Shown: in pieces, positions 35,411 to 44,629 of the stretch
How positions within the stretch are numbered: position 1 is the stretch's first letter
Layout of the letters: every line of letters starts with the position of its first letter
Origin: CAIODY01 sp046051225
Lineage (GTDB): Bacteria; Bacteroidota; Bacteroidia; Chitinophagales; CAIODY01
Length of the DNA: 64,000 nt
Direction: 5' to 3'
Assembly: GCA_046051225.1 (NCBI GenBank)
Contig: JBJOOR010000017.1
Location: 9,131-73,130, forward strand
Notes under the pieces: generated by a model
Databases searched by the model: none
Seen by the model: only the letters and a program-made list of their open reading frames with translations
What the model was told of the DNA's origin: nothing
Made by a program: the position numbers and the translations under genes

Positions 35411-36121
35411 TTAGAATGAAATAATTAAGCCTGTTTTATAGTATATATAAAGCGCTGGAGACCAATCTGGAACTGGTTTTGAATAGCTAGTTTCAATAAT
35501 TAATGGGACTGAAATGGAAAAGTGTTTATAAGTTCTTTTTATACTTAGTCCTATGTTTTCAAAATCTCTAAAATCATCTGTGAATTTTAAAAGTTGATAA
35601 TAATCTTTATTAATAAATTTCAAGTAGCTTGAAGAAATTAGATTTTTTTCAAACCCAACATGAATTGTTAATTCATTTCTTTTTATTTTGAATAATCTGT
35701 ACCCTAAACCAATAATTAAATTTCCTCTATAATCAGCATCTTCAATTTTCAAGTTACTTGTAGCTGCATGTGGTATATGGTTATATTCAAAACCATCTGC
35801 ATAATATTGCCGCAATGAGTACCTATACGAAATACCAAAAGCCGAAAAAAATCTACCATAAGCTAAATTAACATTTGCAAAAAAATCATGTCCAATTAGG
35901 GTAGAATAATCTCTATAAGGTCTGATGTAGGGGGTCCAGTCTGGTTCAAATTTTTTAATATCGATTAAATACAAATTTACATTTTCTTTTACAAGCAAAG
36001 CCCCAAAAGAGAATTCGATTTTTAGCTTATCTTTATGTTTTATATCAATACTATCCTTTTGCTGTGCAAATAAAGCCGTAGCAAAAAGCAAAAAAAGAAA
36101 AGATAGAAATGTGTTTTTCAT
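35411..36121 (-). CDS. Outer-membrane beta-barrel-like protein (module copy 2)
   Basis: A 236-residue protein with a cleavable signal (MKNTFLSFLFLLFATALFAQ) and a mature part rich in alternating aromatic/polar strands (GHDFFANVNLAYGRFFSAFG, NLIIGLGYRLFKI, FSISVPLIIETSY), ending in Phe, as in small outer-membrane barrels. No named family. The signal peptide is nearly identical to that of the 36445-37107 protein, but the mature parts share little. It lies 33 bp after one small exported gene and 11 bp before another. Confidence 0.7.
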   Translation of the reverse strand: MKNTFLSFLFLLFATALFAQQKDSIDIKHKDKLKIEFSFGALLVKENVNLYLIDIKKFEPDWTPYIRPYRDYSTLIGHDFFANVNLAYGRFFSAFGISYRYSLRQYYADGFEYNHIPHAATSNLKIEDADYRGNLIIGLGYRLFKIKRNELTIHVGFEKNLISSSYLKFINKDYYQLLKFTDDFRDFENIGLSIKRTYKHFSISVPLIIETSYSKPVPDWSPALYIYYKTGLIISF

Positions 36122-36154
36122 GATGTTTGGTTTTTTAAATAAATGATTTGGGCT

Positions 36155-36433
36155 TTAATAATAAAAATCATCTCTTCTATCCATCACTCTTTTCGAATGT
36201 ATTAAAAATTCATTCAAATATTTTACGTCATTCGTTGCTTCATACATGTTTAAATAGGCGTTCATCGTTTTTGCTTCATACTCCTTAATTTGCGAAGTAA
36301 AATTTGAAGACCAACTGTATGCACCACCATTAAAATGTTGACCTCGGTCAAGGTTGTCAAATTGTTGACGAAAAGATTGTGCATCTAGATTAATTGAAAC
36401 AATTAATAAAATTACAAAAAGTATATTTTTCAT
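36155..36433 (-). CDS. Small exported protein (module copy 2)
   Basis: 92 residues with signal peptide MKNILFVILLIVSINLDAQ, a variable middle and a conserved tail (LNMYEATNDVKYLNEFLIHS, then KRVMDRRDDF). This tail recurs in the pseudogene at 35083-35399 and in the remnant at 37104-37169. Unknown family; always paired with an outer-membrane-like gene here. Confidence 0.7.
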   Translation of the reverse strand: MKNILFVILLIVSINLDAQSFRQQFDNLDRGQHFNGGAYSWSSNFTSQIKEYEAKTMNAYLNMYEATNDVKYLNEFLIHSKRVMDRRDDFYY

Positions 36434-36444
36434 AACTATTGAAT

Positions 36445-37107
36445 TTAATGTAAATATGCGATAAAACCTAGATTAAAAATAAAGTATTGTAGTTTGTAAT
36501 TATAGGAATCGTAGGCTAAAAATTCAGTCAATCCAACCGTTTTAACAATATTTAATTGAGCAATTATATTTTTAAAAAGTTGGTATTGTACAAATCCACC
36601 GAAAACAATTGATTGTTCATTTTCTTTCCAAAAGAAGTGTTTGTTAGATTGGCTTGATATGTTTAACCACAAATTATCTTCATAGGAATATTGCCACATT
36701 TCAGAATACTTGTATCCTAGTTTAGTGTATAAAAAAAATCTTTTAAAATGATACGTTTTAATGTTTAAGCCGCCTTGATATGCATTCATATTAAAATACA
36801 AATGGTTGTTTACATTTTTTCTATAGAAATCTTCTTGTTCTAAAGTTTCTCGATTGTAGGCTACATAAATATTAAGTCTTTTGTAAATTTTATAACTTAT
36901 TTCACATCCATAATTGTAATGAAATACCCCTTTACTTTTACTAAGATCGAATACTCCAATATTAGGTTTCATGTGTGTTAATCCTCCATTAATATTGATA
37001 GAAAATTTATCCTTTCTGTTTTTTAAGGATGCAGAGTCAGTTTTTTGCTGTGCAAATAAAGCCGAAGCAAAAAGCAAAAAAAGAAAAGATAGAAATGTGT
37101 GTTTCAT
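36445..37107 (-). CDS. Outer-membrane beta-barrel-like protein (module copy 1)
   Basis: 220 residues: signal peptide MKHTFLSFLFLLFASALFAQ, then barrel-like strands (INGGLTHMKPNIGVF, RLNIYVAYNRETL, FFLYTKLGYKYSEMW, FGGFVQYQLFKNIIAQLNIV). First intact gene of the array. The mature portion does not align convincingly with the 35411-36121 protein, in contrast with the shared signal peptide. Confidence 0.7.
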   Translation of the reverse strand: MKHTFLSFLFLLFASALFAQQKTDSASLKNRKDKFSININGGLTHMKPNIGVFDLSKSKGVFHYNYGCEISYKIYKRLNIYVAYNRETLEQEDFYRKNVNNHLYFNMNAYQGGLNIKTYHFKRFFLYTKLGYKYSEMWQYSYEDNLWLNISSQSNKHFFWKENEQSIVFGGFVQYQLFKNIIAQLNIVKTVGLTEFLAYDSYNYKLQYFIFNLGFIAYLH

Positions 37108-37169
37108 AAGGTTTGGTTTTTTAAATAAATGATTTGGGCATTACTAATAAAATCATCTCTTCTGTCCAT
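37104..37169 (-). pseudogene. Remnant 3' end of a small exported gene (module copy 1)
   Basis: MDRRDDFISNAQIIYLKNQT is readable up to a stop that overlaps the next ATG. Upstream the homology ends at a heptamer repeat (37166-37179). From there to the dnaX stop (about 165 bp) no gene is seen. Confidence 0.6.
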
Positions 37170-37179
37170 TACCCATTAC
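37166..37179. repeat. Heptamer repeat at the module breakpoint
   Basis: CCATTAC twice, exactly where the homology of module copy 1 ends. Confidence 0.5.
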
Positions 37180-37344
37180 TCTTGATATTCTATCAAGTTT
37201 TTTAACTCTATTTGTTTACTAGTCTTTACAAATAACCATATTGCGAACATACAAATCTGTTCATTAAATTTTTTTTTTAAATCAAGCGTATGTATCCAAA
37301 CTAGGCTATGGCAGAATTTTTTATTATTAGCAGCATCAAATTAT

Positions 37345-38907
37345 TTAAAAATCTACTTCCATTTTTAATTCATTGGCTAATATTTTTAATGCAGGATTTT
37401 TTTCTACCATGGCATTAAATTTTTCCATTGGGGTATATAATTTTTTTTCGGGGCTTTTTTGAAGAGTAATTTCTTGTTCAATTTTTGGCAAAATTTCATT
37501 TATCACTTCAATCGGTTTTTCAACAACATTTTGCTTGGGCATTTGCTGTTGCATTTTGCTTAAATCAAAACCTTTTAAATTTATACCACTAGTATCCGAT
37601 GCCGAACTTCCAGTGGCTTTCAGTGCCGTTTTGGGTATGTATTGTGGCGTTGGTTCGGCTGCTATTGGATTATTATTTTGCAGTGGTACAGGCTGTTGTG
37701 CAACAATAGGTTGAGCAACTTTTGGTGCTTCAATTCCTGCTATTGGTTCAGTTTTTTTTTTACTATCCGATTCAGTATTCGGAATGTTTACAATTTGAGT
37801 AGGCTGCAATAAAACTCGGTTCAAATAACAAAGTTTTATCAAACACATTTCTACATGCAATCTTCTATTTTTACTACTGCGATAATGCAAATCGCAATCG
37901 TTTAAAATATTTAAAGCACTTAATAAAAATGCTAATGGTGTTTGTTTTGCTTGCGATGCATATTTTTCTCGAAGGCTTTCAGTTACTTCTAATAAGTTTA
38001 CTGTGGCTGCATCTTTACACATTAATAAATTACGAAAATGGTCGGCTAAAGCATTGATTACATTATCGCCCTCAAATCCTTTTTGTAATATTTGATGAAA
38101 TGTATGCAATACCGTTACTCTATCTTCAACCATCATGGCATCAGCCATTTTAAAATTAAATTCGTAATCTAAAATATTAAGCTGTTCTAATACATCATTT
38201 ATTTGAATATTGCCACTGCAAAAACTTGCCATTTTATCAAACAAACTTAATGCATCACGTAAGCCACCATCAGCCTTTAAAGCTATCAGGTGCAAGGCTT
38301 CATCGCTTGCCGATACATTTCTATCAATAGCAATTTTTTTAAGATGAGCTACCATATCATCCATCTTAATTCTATTAAAATCGAATACTTGGCAACGACT
38401 TAAAATAGTAGGAATTATTTTTTGTTTTTCGGTAGTAGCTAAAATAAAAATGGCATAAGGTGGTGGTTCTTCTAATGTTTTTAAAAAAGCATTAAATGCC
38501 TGCGAACTAAGCATGTGAACCTCATCAATAATATAAACTTTATATTTTGAACCTTGTGGCGGAATACGAACCTGCTGCACCAATTCGCGAATATCATCTA
38601 CCGAATTATTGCTGGCAGCATCTAATTCGAAAATATTAAAGGATGAATTGCTATTGAATGATTGACAACTGCGGCATTCATTGCATGGTTCAACATCGGC
38701 TGTAAGATTTTCGCAATTAATTACCTTAGCTAAAATACGGGCGTTGGTTGTTTTGCCCACACCTCTTGGGCCACAAAACAAAAATGCATGTGCTAATTGC
38801 TGTTGACGTAAGGCATTTTTTAAAGTAGTAGTAATATGGCTTTGCCCCACCACATCTTCAAAACGTGCTGGGCGATATTTTCTTGCCGATACTACAAATG
38901 CTTCCAT
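37345..38907 (-). CDS. dnaX: DNA polymerase III subunit gamma/tau
   Basis: Clamp-loader ATPase of the replisome, 520 residues from the ATG at 38907; the longer frame up to 38970 lacks support. Walker A GPRGVGKT is at about 46-53, zinc cysteines at 65, 75, 78 and 81, Walker B IIDEVHML at about 116, and the sensor motif in LSRCQVFDF. The C-terminal part after about 370 is low-complexity and Pro/Gln-rich, as in tau. A -7 box lies 20 bp upstream. Confidence 0.96.
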   Translation of the reverse strand: MEAFVVSARKYRPARFEDVVGQSHITTTLKNALRQQQLAHAFLFCGPRGVGKTTNARILAKVINCENLTADVEPCNECRSCQSFNSNSSFNIFELDAASNNSVDDIRELVQQVRIPPQGSKYKVYIIDEVHMLSSQAFNAFLKTLEEPPPYAIFILATTEKQKIIPTILSRCQVFDFNRIKMDDMVAHLKKIAIDRNVSASDEALHLIALKADGGLRDALSLFDKMASFCSGNIQINDVLEQLNILDYEFNFKMADAMMVEDRVTVLHTFHQILQKGFEGDNVINALADHFRNLLMCKDAATVNLLEVTESLREKYASQAKQTPLAFLLSALNILNDCDLHYRSSKNRRLHVEMCLIKLCYLNRVLLQPTQIVNIPNTESDSKKKTEPIAGIEAPKVAQPIVAQQPVPLQNNNPIAAEPTPQYIPKTALKATGSSASDTSGINLKGFDLSKMQQQMPKQNVVEKPIEVINEILPKIEQEITLQKSPEKKLYTPMEKFNAMVEKNPALKILANELKMEVDF

Positions 38908-38927
38908 CTTATTTTTAATTAGCGATG

Positions 38928-38935
38928 CAAATGTA
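38928..38935 (-). promoter_or_regulatory. -7 box for dnaX
   Basis: TACATTTG on the minus strand, a perfect match, 20 bp before the chosen ATG; it supports that start over the longer frame. Confidence 0.55.
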
Positions 38936-38995
38936 AAAATATTTCCATTCACTAATATCAATCCTTGCATTAACTTTACACCTCATTTCAATCAA

Positions 38996-40354
38996 ATGAA
39001 AAAAATAATCTTTGCCTTAATTATCTCTTGTGTTGCTCATTCATCCATTGCTCAAAGCGTTTGGAATTTGCAACAATGTGTAAAATATGCTATCGAAAAT
39101 AATTTGCAACTAAAGCAAAATGTGGTAAACCAAAAGATAGCCCGTGTAAATTATAACCAAGCTCAATTGGCTTATCTACCATCGCTTACAGGCGATGCTA
39201 CGCAGTATTTTAGCTTTGGGCGTTCGTTAAATGTTACTTCCAACTCGTACGAAAATTCAACATCAGTTTCGTCAAATACTTTTTCATTAAATAGTAGTAT
39301 TCCGCTATTTGCTGGGCTTACTAAAATGAATCAATTAAAACAAACAGAATTAGATTGGCAAGCATCGGGATACGATGCCGAAAAAATGAAAAATGATATT
39401 GCCTTAAATGTAGCTGCCTATTATTTATCGAGCCTTAATGCTTGGGAACAATTAAAAATAATGAATCATCAGATTGAAATATCTGAATTGCAAAAAGCAC
39501 AAACACAAAAATTAATAAAAGCTGGGGCAATGGCCGAAATAAGCATTAAAGATGTAGAAGCTACTGTAGCCAATGATGAGTTGAATATTGTATCGGCGCA
39601 AAACAATTATGATGTAGCTATTTTAAATTTAAAACGATTAATGAATATTGATGTAAGTCAATCTGTAAACATTGATACAACAAATAAAAATATAACCTTT
39701 CAGCCCGAAGCCGATATAGATTTTAATAGAACTTATAGTATAGCATTTACACAGCAGCCATCTATTAAAAGCCAACAATTAAAATTTAAATCAGCACAAC
39801 AATCTATTCAATATTATAAAGGAACACTATTGCCTACATTAAGCCTTTTTGGAAGTTTAAGAACAAGCTATTCAAGTGCTGCTAAAAATATTATAGGTTT
39901 AGATGCAAATGGAAATTTTATTACCGAAAAAATAAAATTTGAAAATCAAATTGATAAAAACTATGGCAAATCAATTGGCTTCGATTTAAGCATTCCTATC
40001 AATAACGGATTTCAAGCCCGAAGTGCTTTGCGCCGTAGCCAATTGCAAGCCATTAATGCAAAATTTAATTTGCAAATAGCCGAAAAACAATTGCAACAAG
40101 ATATTGCTCAAGCTTTATTAAATGTAAAAGCAGCAGCAGCAAAGCAAGAAGCAGCAAAGGCTGTAGCATTAGCGCAGCAAAGTGCATTTGATGCCAATAC
40201 AAAAAAGTATAATGCTGGTGTTATCAATTTTTTCGATTTTAATACTTCAAAAAATAATCTTACAAAAGCATTAAGTGATGAAACAAATGCTAAATACGAT
40301 TACCTTTTTAAAGTAAAAATTCTTGATTTTTATCAAGGCAAATCTTTATACTAA
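38996..40354 (+). CDS. TolC family outer-membrane efflux protein
   Basis: A 452-residue outer-membrane channel with signal peptide ending HSSIAQ. Two TolC-type halves are visible: WNLQQCVKYAIENNLQLKQ with YNQAQLAYLPSLTGDA at the start, and the second half near YGKSIGFDLSIPINNGFQARS. The long helical stretches follow each. It forms an export duct with the adaptor gene 24 bp downstream. Confidence 0.94.
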   Translation: MKKIIFALIISCVAHSSIAQSVWNLQQCVKYAIENNLQLKQNVVNQKIARVNYNQAQLAYLPSLTGDATQYFSFGRSLNVTSNSYENSTSVSSNTFSLNSSIPLFAGLTKMNQLKQTELDWQASGYDAEKMKNDIALNVAAYYLSSLNAWEQLKIMNHQIEISELQKAQTQKLIKAGAMAEISIKDVEATVANDELNIVSAQNNYDVAILNLKRLMNIDVSQSVNIDTTNKNITFQPEADIDFNRTYSIAFTQQPSIKSQQLKFKSAQQSIQYYKGTLLPTLSLFGSLRTSYSSAAKNIIGLDANGNFITEKIKFENQIDKNYGKSIGFDLSIPINNGFQARSALRRSQLQAINAKFNLQIAEKQLQQDIAQALLNVKAAAAKQEAAKAVALAQQSAFDANTKKYNAGVINFFDFNTSKNNLTKALSDETNAKYDYLFKVKILDFYQGKSLY

Positions 40355-40378
40355 TCTTATTTTAAAAAACTTTTTTAT

Positions 40379-41671
40379 ATGATTAAGAAAACTATCATAG
40401 GGGTAATAATTGTGGCTGCTTTATTGGGCATTGCTAAATGGCAAGGCTGGTTGGGCGGCAAACATGATGAACAAGTAGCTATTGAACGAGTTACTAAGCA
40501 TACAATTATTGAAACAGTATCGGCAAGTGGTAAAATACTTCCTGTAGAAGAAGTAAAAATATCGCCCGATGTACCAGGCGAAATAAAAGAATTGTATGTA
40601 AAAGAAGGCGATATAGTAAAAGCTGGACAGTTGTTGGCTCGTATTAATCCCGAAATTTATCAAAGCAATGTAGATAGAACAGTGGCTGCTTTAAACGCCA
40701 CCAAAGCCAATGCTGCTAGCAGCAAAGCTACTTTAAAACAAATACAAGCACAGCTTGAAAAAGCTGAATCAGACATGAAGCGACAAAAAAAACTATATGA
40801 TGAAAAAGTAATTTCGGAACAAGATTTTTTATCGGCAACTACTGCTTATAAAAATTTACAAGCCCAATTAGAAGCTGCTAAAGAAAATATTTCAGCTGCC
40901 GATTTTAATATTAATAGTGCTGTGGCTAATGTAAAAGAAACAAACGAAAATTTAAACAAAACCATAATTGTAGCCCCAATGAGCGGAACTGTAACACAAT
41001 TGAATATTGAAAAAGGAGAACGTGTTGTAGGTACTTCGCAAATGGCAGGAACAGAAATGATGCGTATTGCAAATTTGGATGCCATGGAAGTACGAATTGA
41101 TATAAGCGAAAGCGATGTAGTTAAAATTCATGTAGGCGATTCGGCACATATAAAAGTAGATGCCTATGGCAATAAAGAGTTTGTAGGAATGGTAACCCAA
41201 GTTGCCAATGCTTCTAAAAGCTCATCGTCAAATGGCTCGATAGACCAAGCTACCACTTTCACAGTTAAAATATTAATTCAGGCCTCATCTTATCAAGCAT
41301 TTGCCGAACAAAAACGGATGAAAAATATTTTTTTACCTGGCATGAATGCTGGAGTTGAAATATTTACCAGTTCAACTACCGATGTAATAGCTGTGCCTAT
41401 TCAAGCCGTTACACTTCGTGATGATTCGGCTAAAAGCACCGCCGAAAAAACTATTCAATCTGAAGTAGTATTTATTGCAAAAAATAATACTGCTGAATTA
41501 CATAAAGTAAAAACAGGATTGCAAGACACTAAATTTATAGAAATAACTGAAGGCATAAATATGGGCGATGATGTAATTATTTCGCCAGCCAGTGCTGTTA
41601 GCCGCCGATTAACCAATGGGATGAAAATAAAAGTGGTGGATAAAAAAGAGTTGCAAGCCGAAAACGAATAA
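40379..41671 (+). CDS. Periplasmic adaptor subunit of an efflux system (HlyD/MacA type)
   Basis: 430 residues with a single N-terminal membrane anchor (IIGVIIVAALLGIAKW). The lipoyl/barrel-sandwich half is PGEIKELYVKEGDIVKAGQLLARI, followed by a coiled coil (about 100-185), the second lipoyl half (IVAPMSGTVTQLNIEKGERV) and the beta-barrel domain. In relatives a MacB-type ABC permease or RND pump follows; here the next gene is on the other strand and unrelated, so the pump is encoded elsewhere. Confidence 0.92.
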   Translation: MIKKTIIGVIIVAALLGIAKWQGWLGGKHDEQVAIERVTKHTIIETVSASGKILPVEEVKISPDVPGEIKELYVKEGDIVKAGQLLARINPEIYQSNVDRTVAALNATKANAASSKATLKQIQAQLEKAESDMKRQKKLYDEKVISEQDFLSATTAYKNLQAQLEAAKENISAADFNINSAVANVKETNENLNKTIIVAPMSGTVTQLNIEKGERVVGTSQMAGTEMMRIANLDAMEVRIDISESDVVKIHVGDSAHIKVDAYGNKEFVGMVTQVANASKSSSSNGSIDQATTFTVKILIQASSYQAFAEQKRMKNIFLPGMNAGVEIFTSSTTDVIAVPIQAVTLRDDSAKSTAEKTIQSEVVFIAKNNTAELHKVKTGLQDTKFIEITEGINMGDDVIISPASAVSRRLTNGMKIKVVDKKELQAENE

Positions 41672-41699
41672 ATAATTATTATTTCAAAACTTAATAAAA

Positions 41700-43265
41700 C
41701 TACTTTTTTTGTATTAAAATTCGATAGCGAAAATTTTTAGAAACTTTGCCATCATTCCAAGGCACATCAATAATTCGGGCTTTAGCTTGATGCATCTTTT
41801 GCAATGCAATTAATGTTATTGAATCGTTTTCAAACTGCATACAATTGCGCTTTGAATAAAAAATATATTGTGGCATATTCCAAGGTATATATTTATTTTC
41901 TTGATTTAAAAATACTACTTCATCTATATTCGATTTTGCAATTTCGATGGCTACACTTTTAAAATAAAAAGTATCATAGTTTGGCTGATTCATCAAATAA
42001 TATTGTTCAACCATTTTATATAAATAGAATGAGCTCACCACAAAAAATAAAAGCACATATAATTTTGAATGAACTATGTTTTCAAATAATTTATCCACCA
42101 AAATGGCTGCTATTATTGAAAATAAGATAGCTGTTTTGGTGGTTGAAAAATCGTGAACGGCTGTGAAATTAAACAGCAATATATGGTGCAATAATATTGG
42201 TATAGCAGTTATCAATATTAAATTAATTTCTGTTTTATATAGGATTGATTTAATTGTTTTTTTTGCAGAAAAATGCAACCCTACTACCAATAAAATCATC
42301 ACGAACAGCCACTTAATAAGTGGTGCAAAATTAGATTTATAATGATGTACAATGCTACCTATTCCTTCGTTCGAAAAAATAGATAATTGTGATTCGGCAG
42401 CATCATTATTCCAGCCACTTCGGCTAATATATTTTTCTGCAATAGCTTTATATAAATGTGCTAATCCATCTATTTTACCATATATAAAAATACTGAACAA
42501 TAAAGCCGAAAGCGCTGTGATAGCAAGCATTAACAGCAATTTGCTATTTTTTAAAAGGCTATGATTGATAAGTGTATATACAAAAAAAGTTATGCCTAAT
42601 AAAAAACCAATCCACTCGGTAAAACAAAGGCAGAAATATAAAACAACAAGTGCGAAAACATATCCATTAAATTTGCCATTATCAGTGGTTGATGTTTGAA
42701 TTTTCATCCAACAATAAATAACAGCAATTAAAAAAAATTGAGCTTGCATATCAACAAAATAGGCATTGCATAAAAACCAAAGTGTAGAAGCCGAAAAGGT
42801 GTAGACAACAAAAGCTGTAAGGGCAGCAGGATGCAACCAATATTTATTGGCAGCGCTATTATTTTTTATAAGATGATAAAGTATTAAGCCGCCTAAAAGA
42901 TGCAATAGCAGATTAAACAATTCGAGGCTATAAGGTGCTATGGGTAAATTAAATAGTTGAATAAAAAAATAAGGAAGTATAAAGCCAAGTGGAGGATACG
43001 AAACATAATAACCGTCGCCTAATGCATCATCTACACCACCTAGCGACAAAATATGTTTATTACATTGTTCATAATAAGTATAAATAGGTGCATAATGGCA
43101 ATTGGCAATTCCCTTTTTATTCCAAATATCAAAAGTAATTAATGTATGGGCTGTAAGCCATTCGTGATGATCGCTTAAAGCACGATTAAATAAGGGCTTT
43201 CGGATAATTAACGATATACTAAATAGTAAAAAAAGTACAGTCCATTTTAGTATTTGGCGTTTCAT
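41700..43265 (-). CDS. Multi-spanning membrane protein, GT-C glycosyltransferase-like
   Basis: A 521-residue protein with 10-12 hydrophobic segments. The first periplasmic loop carries DHHEWLTAHTL and SYPPLGFILPYFFIQLF, the kind of acidic/His motif found in GT-C enzymes that use polyprenyl-phosphate sugars. The C-terminal end is a small soluble domain. It is the last gene of the mre operon, 6 bp after mreD, where PBP2 or RodA genes are common in relatives. Substrate unknown. Confidence 0.65.
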   Translation of the reverse strand: MKRQILKWTVLFLLFSISLIIRKPLFNRALSDHHEWLTAHTLITFDIWNKKGIANCHYAPIYTYYEQCNKHILSLGGVDDALGDGYYVSYPPLGFILPYFFIQLFNLPIAPYSLELFNLLLHLLGGLILYHLIKNNSAANKYWLHPAALTAFVVYTFSASTLWFLCNAYFVDMQAQFFLIAVIYCWMKIQTSTTDNGKFNGYVFALVVLYFCLCFTEWIGFLLGITFFVYTLINHSLLKNSKLLLMLAITALSALLFSIFIYGKIDGLAHLYKAIAEKYISRSGWNNDAAESQLSIFSNEGIGSIVHHYKSNFAPLIKWLFVMILLVVGLHFSAKKTIKSILYKTEINLILITAIPILLHHILLFNFTAVHDFSTTKTAILFSIIAAILVDKLFENIVHSKLYVLLFFVVSSFYLYKMVEQYYLMNQPNYDTFYFKSVAIEIAKSNIDEVVFLNQENKYIPWNMPQYIFYSKRNCMQFENDSITLIALQKMHQAKARIIDVPWNDGKVSKNFRYRILIQKK

Positions 43266-43271
43266 AATTTA

Positions 43272-43787
43272 TTATCTACTTACTTTTCTCCAAAATAAAT
43301 ATTCGCCCAAAATAATTAATAGTGTACTAAGTATCGAGCTTAAAAATATTTTGGAAATGGTTAAATAAAACCTAGAAAAACTCCATACTTCGGCAATGAA
43401 AAATACAAAATGATGAATAAAAATTAATAAAAAAGTATATAATGCAAAGTTTATAAAACCTGCTCTGCTTATCGAAAATTCTTCCATTTCATCAGCATTT
43501 GCTTGCGGAAAAATAACTTGTATTATATAGGTTCGGGCAAATGCCATAATAACCAATGCCATTGAATGCAAGCCCATGGTATTGGTAAACGAACCAACCC
43601 CAGCCCCCATAATAAAAGCCAACAACAAACAAAGCCAATTAGGAAAACTTAATGGCAACAACAATACAAACAAGGGATAATAATATGGATTCATTAAACC
43701 ATTAAGCTCAATATTATTTAATACCAATACTTGAAATAGTAGATAAAAAACAAACCGCAATACAAGTTTTACATAAGTGTTATTCAT
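43272..43787 (-). CDS. mreD: Rod shape-determining protein MreD
   Basis: 171-residue inner-membrane protein with about five helices, part of the elongasome that links MreB filaments to wall synthesis. Overlaps the mreC stop by 8 bp. The sequence is poorly conserved in this family; position after mreBC supports the call. Confidence 0.88.
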   Translation of the reverse strand: MNNTYVKLVLRFVFYLLFQVLVLNNIELNGLMNPYYYPLFVLLLPLSFPNWLCLLLAFIMGAGVGSFTNTMGLHSMALVIMAFARTYIIQVIFPQANADEMEEFSISRAGFINFALYTFLLIFIHHFVFFIAEVWSFSRFYLTISKIFLSSILSTLLIILGEYLFWRKVSR

Positions 43788-44607
43788 CGTGTATTCTTGA
43801 GGTTAATGTATCGGTTTGGGCTCGTAGTAATGAATTAACAACGTATACATGTTCTAACGATTGAAAATCGGTACTCAATTTTACTTTTATGTGATAAAAG
43901 TTGTAACCATTTTTTAATTCAAATTCATCAATAGTGCCTACCATTAAGTTAGCAGGATAAATCAAAGATTCACCACTAGTATAAACGGTATCGTTTTTTT
44001 TAATTTTTATATGTTTAGGTACATCGCCAATAGTAGTAGTAGTAGCATCATAGCCTTCCCACATCATACTTACAAAATTACTTTCTTTTACTCTTACGCT
44101 TACTTTTAATTTGCTATGCAATACCGAAATAATTAAAGCAAAATCATCTGATACATCTTTCACAATGCCCACCACACCATGGTCGCAGATAACACCCATG
44201 TTTTTTCTGATGCCATTTTTAAACCCTTTATCAATAATAATGTAATTATTTAAATTATTAGTTTCATTACTAATTACTTTAGCAGCAATGTATCTGTAAG
44301 CAGCTCGTTTATTGCTATCTACAATCATTTTACTCGAATCTTTTAACATCATAAACGAATAGGTTTGATTAGCTTTTAGCATTGCATTATCAGCAGCCAA
44401 GCTATCATTTACTCGTTTTAAATTTACATAAGATTTTATATTATGATAATAATTCAACACATTTCCCACTAACTGATTTGAACTATTAATATAGGCAGAT
44501 TGATGAAAAGAACTTTCTTTTACTATCCACGAAATACTAATGATTTCGAGAAATAGAAAAAGAAAGAATTGAAAATACTTTAAAAAAAACTGGAATAAAT
44601 TCCGCAT
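43780..44607 (-). CDS. mreC: Rod shape-determining protein MreC
   Basis: 275 residues: N-terminal membrane anchor (about 8-26), a coiled coil around 60-85 (YVNLKRVNDSLAADNAMLKAN) and the two periplasmic beta domains with NYIIIDKGFKNGIRKNMGVI and VVGIVKDVSDDFALIISVLH. Binds penicillin-binding proteins and MreD. Lies 22 bp after mreB. Confidence 0.95.
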   Translation of the reverse strand: MRNLFQFFLKYFQFFLFLFLEIISISWIVKESSFHQSAYINSSNQLVGNVLNYYHNIKSYVNLKRVNDSLAADNAMLKANQTYSFMMLKDSSKMIVDSNKRAAYRYIAAKVISNETNNLNNYIIIDKGFKNGIRKNMGVICDHGVVGIVKDVSDDFALIISVLHSKLKVSVRVKESNFVSMMWEGYDATTTTIGDVPKHIKIKKNDTVYTSGESLIYPANLMVGTIDEFELKNGYNFYHIKVKLSTDFQSLEHVYVVNSLLRAQTDTLTSRIHDE

Positions 44608-44629
44608 TAATAAAATTTCATTTTAACGA

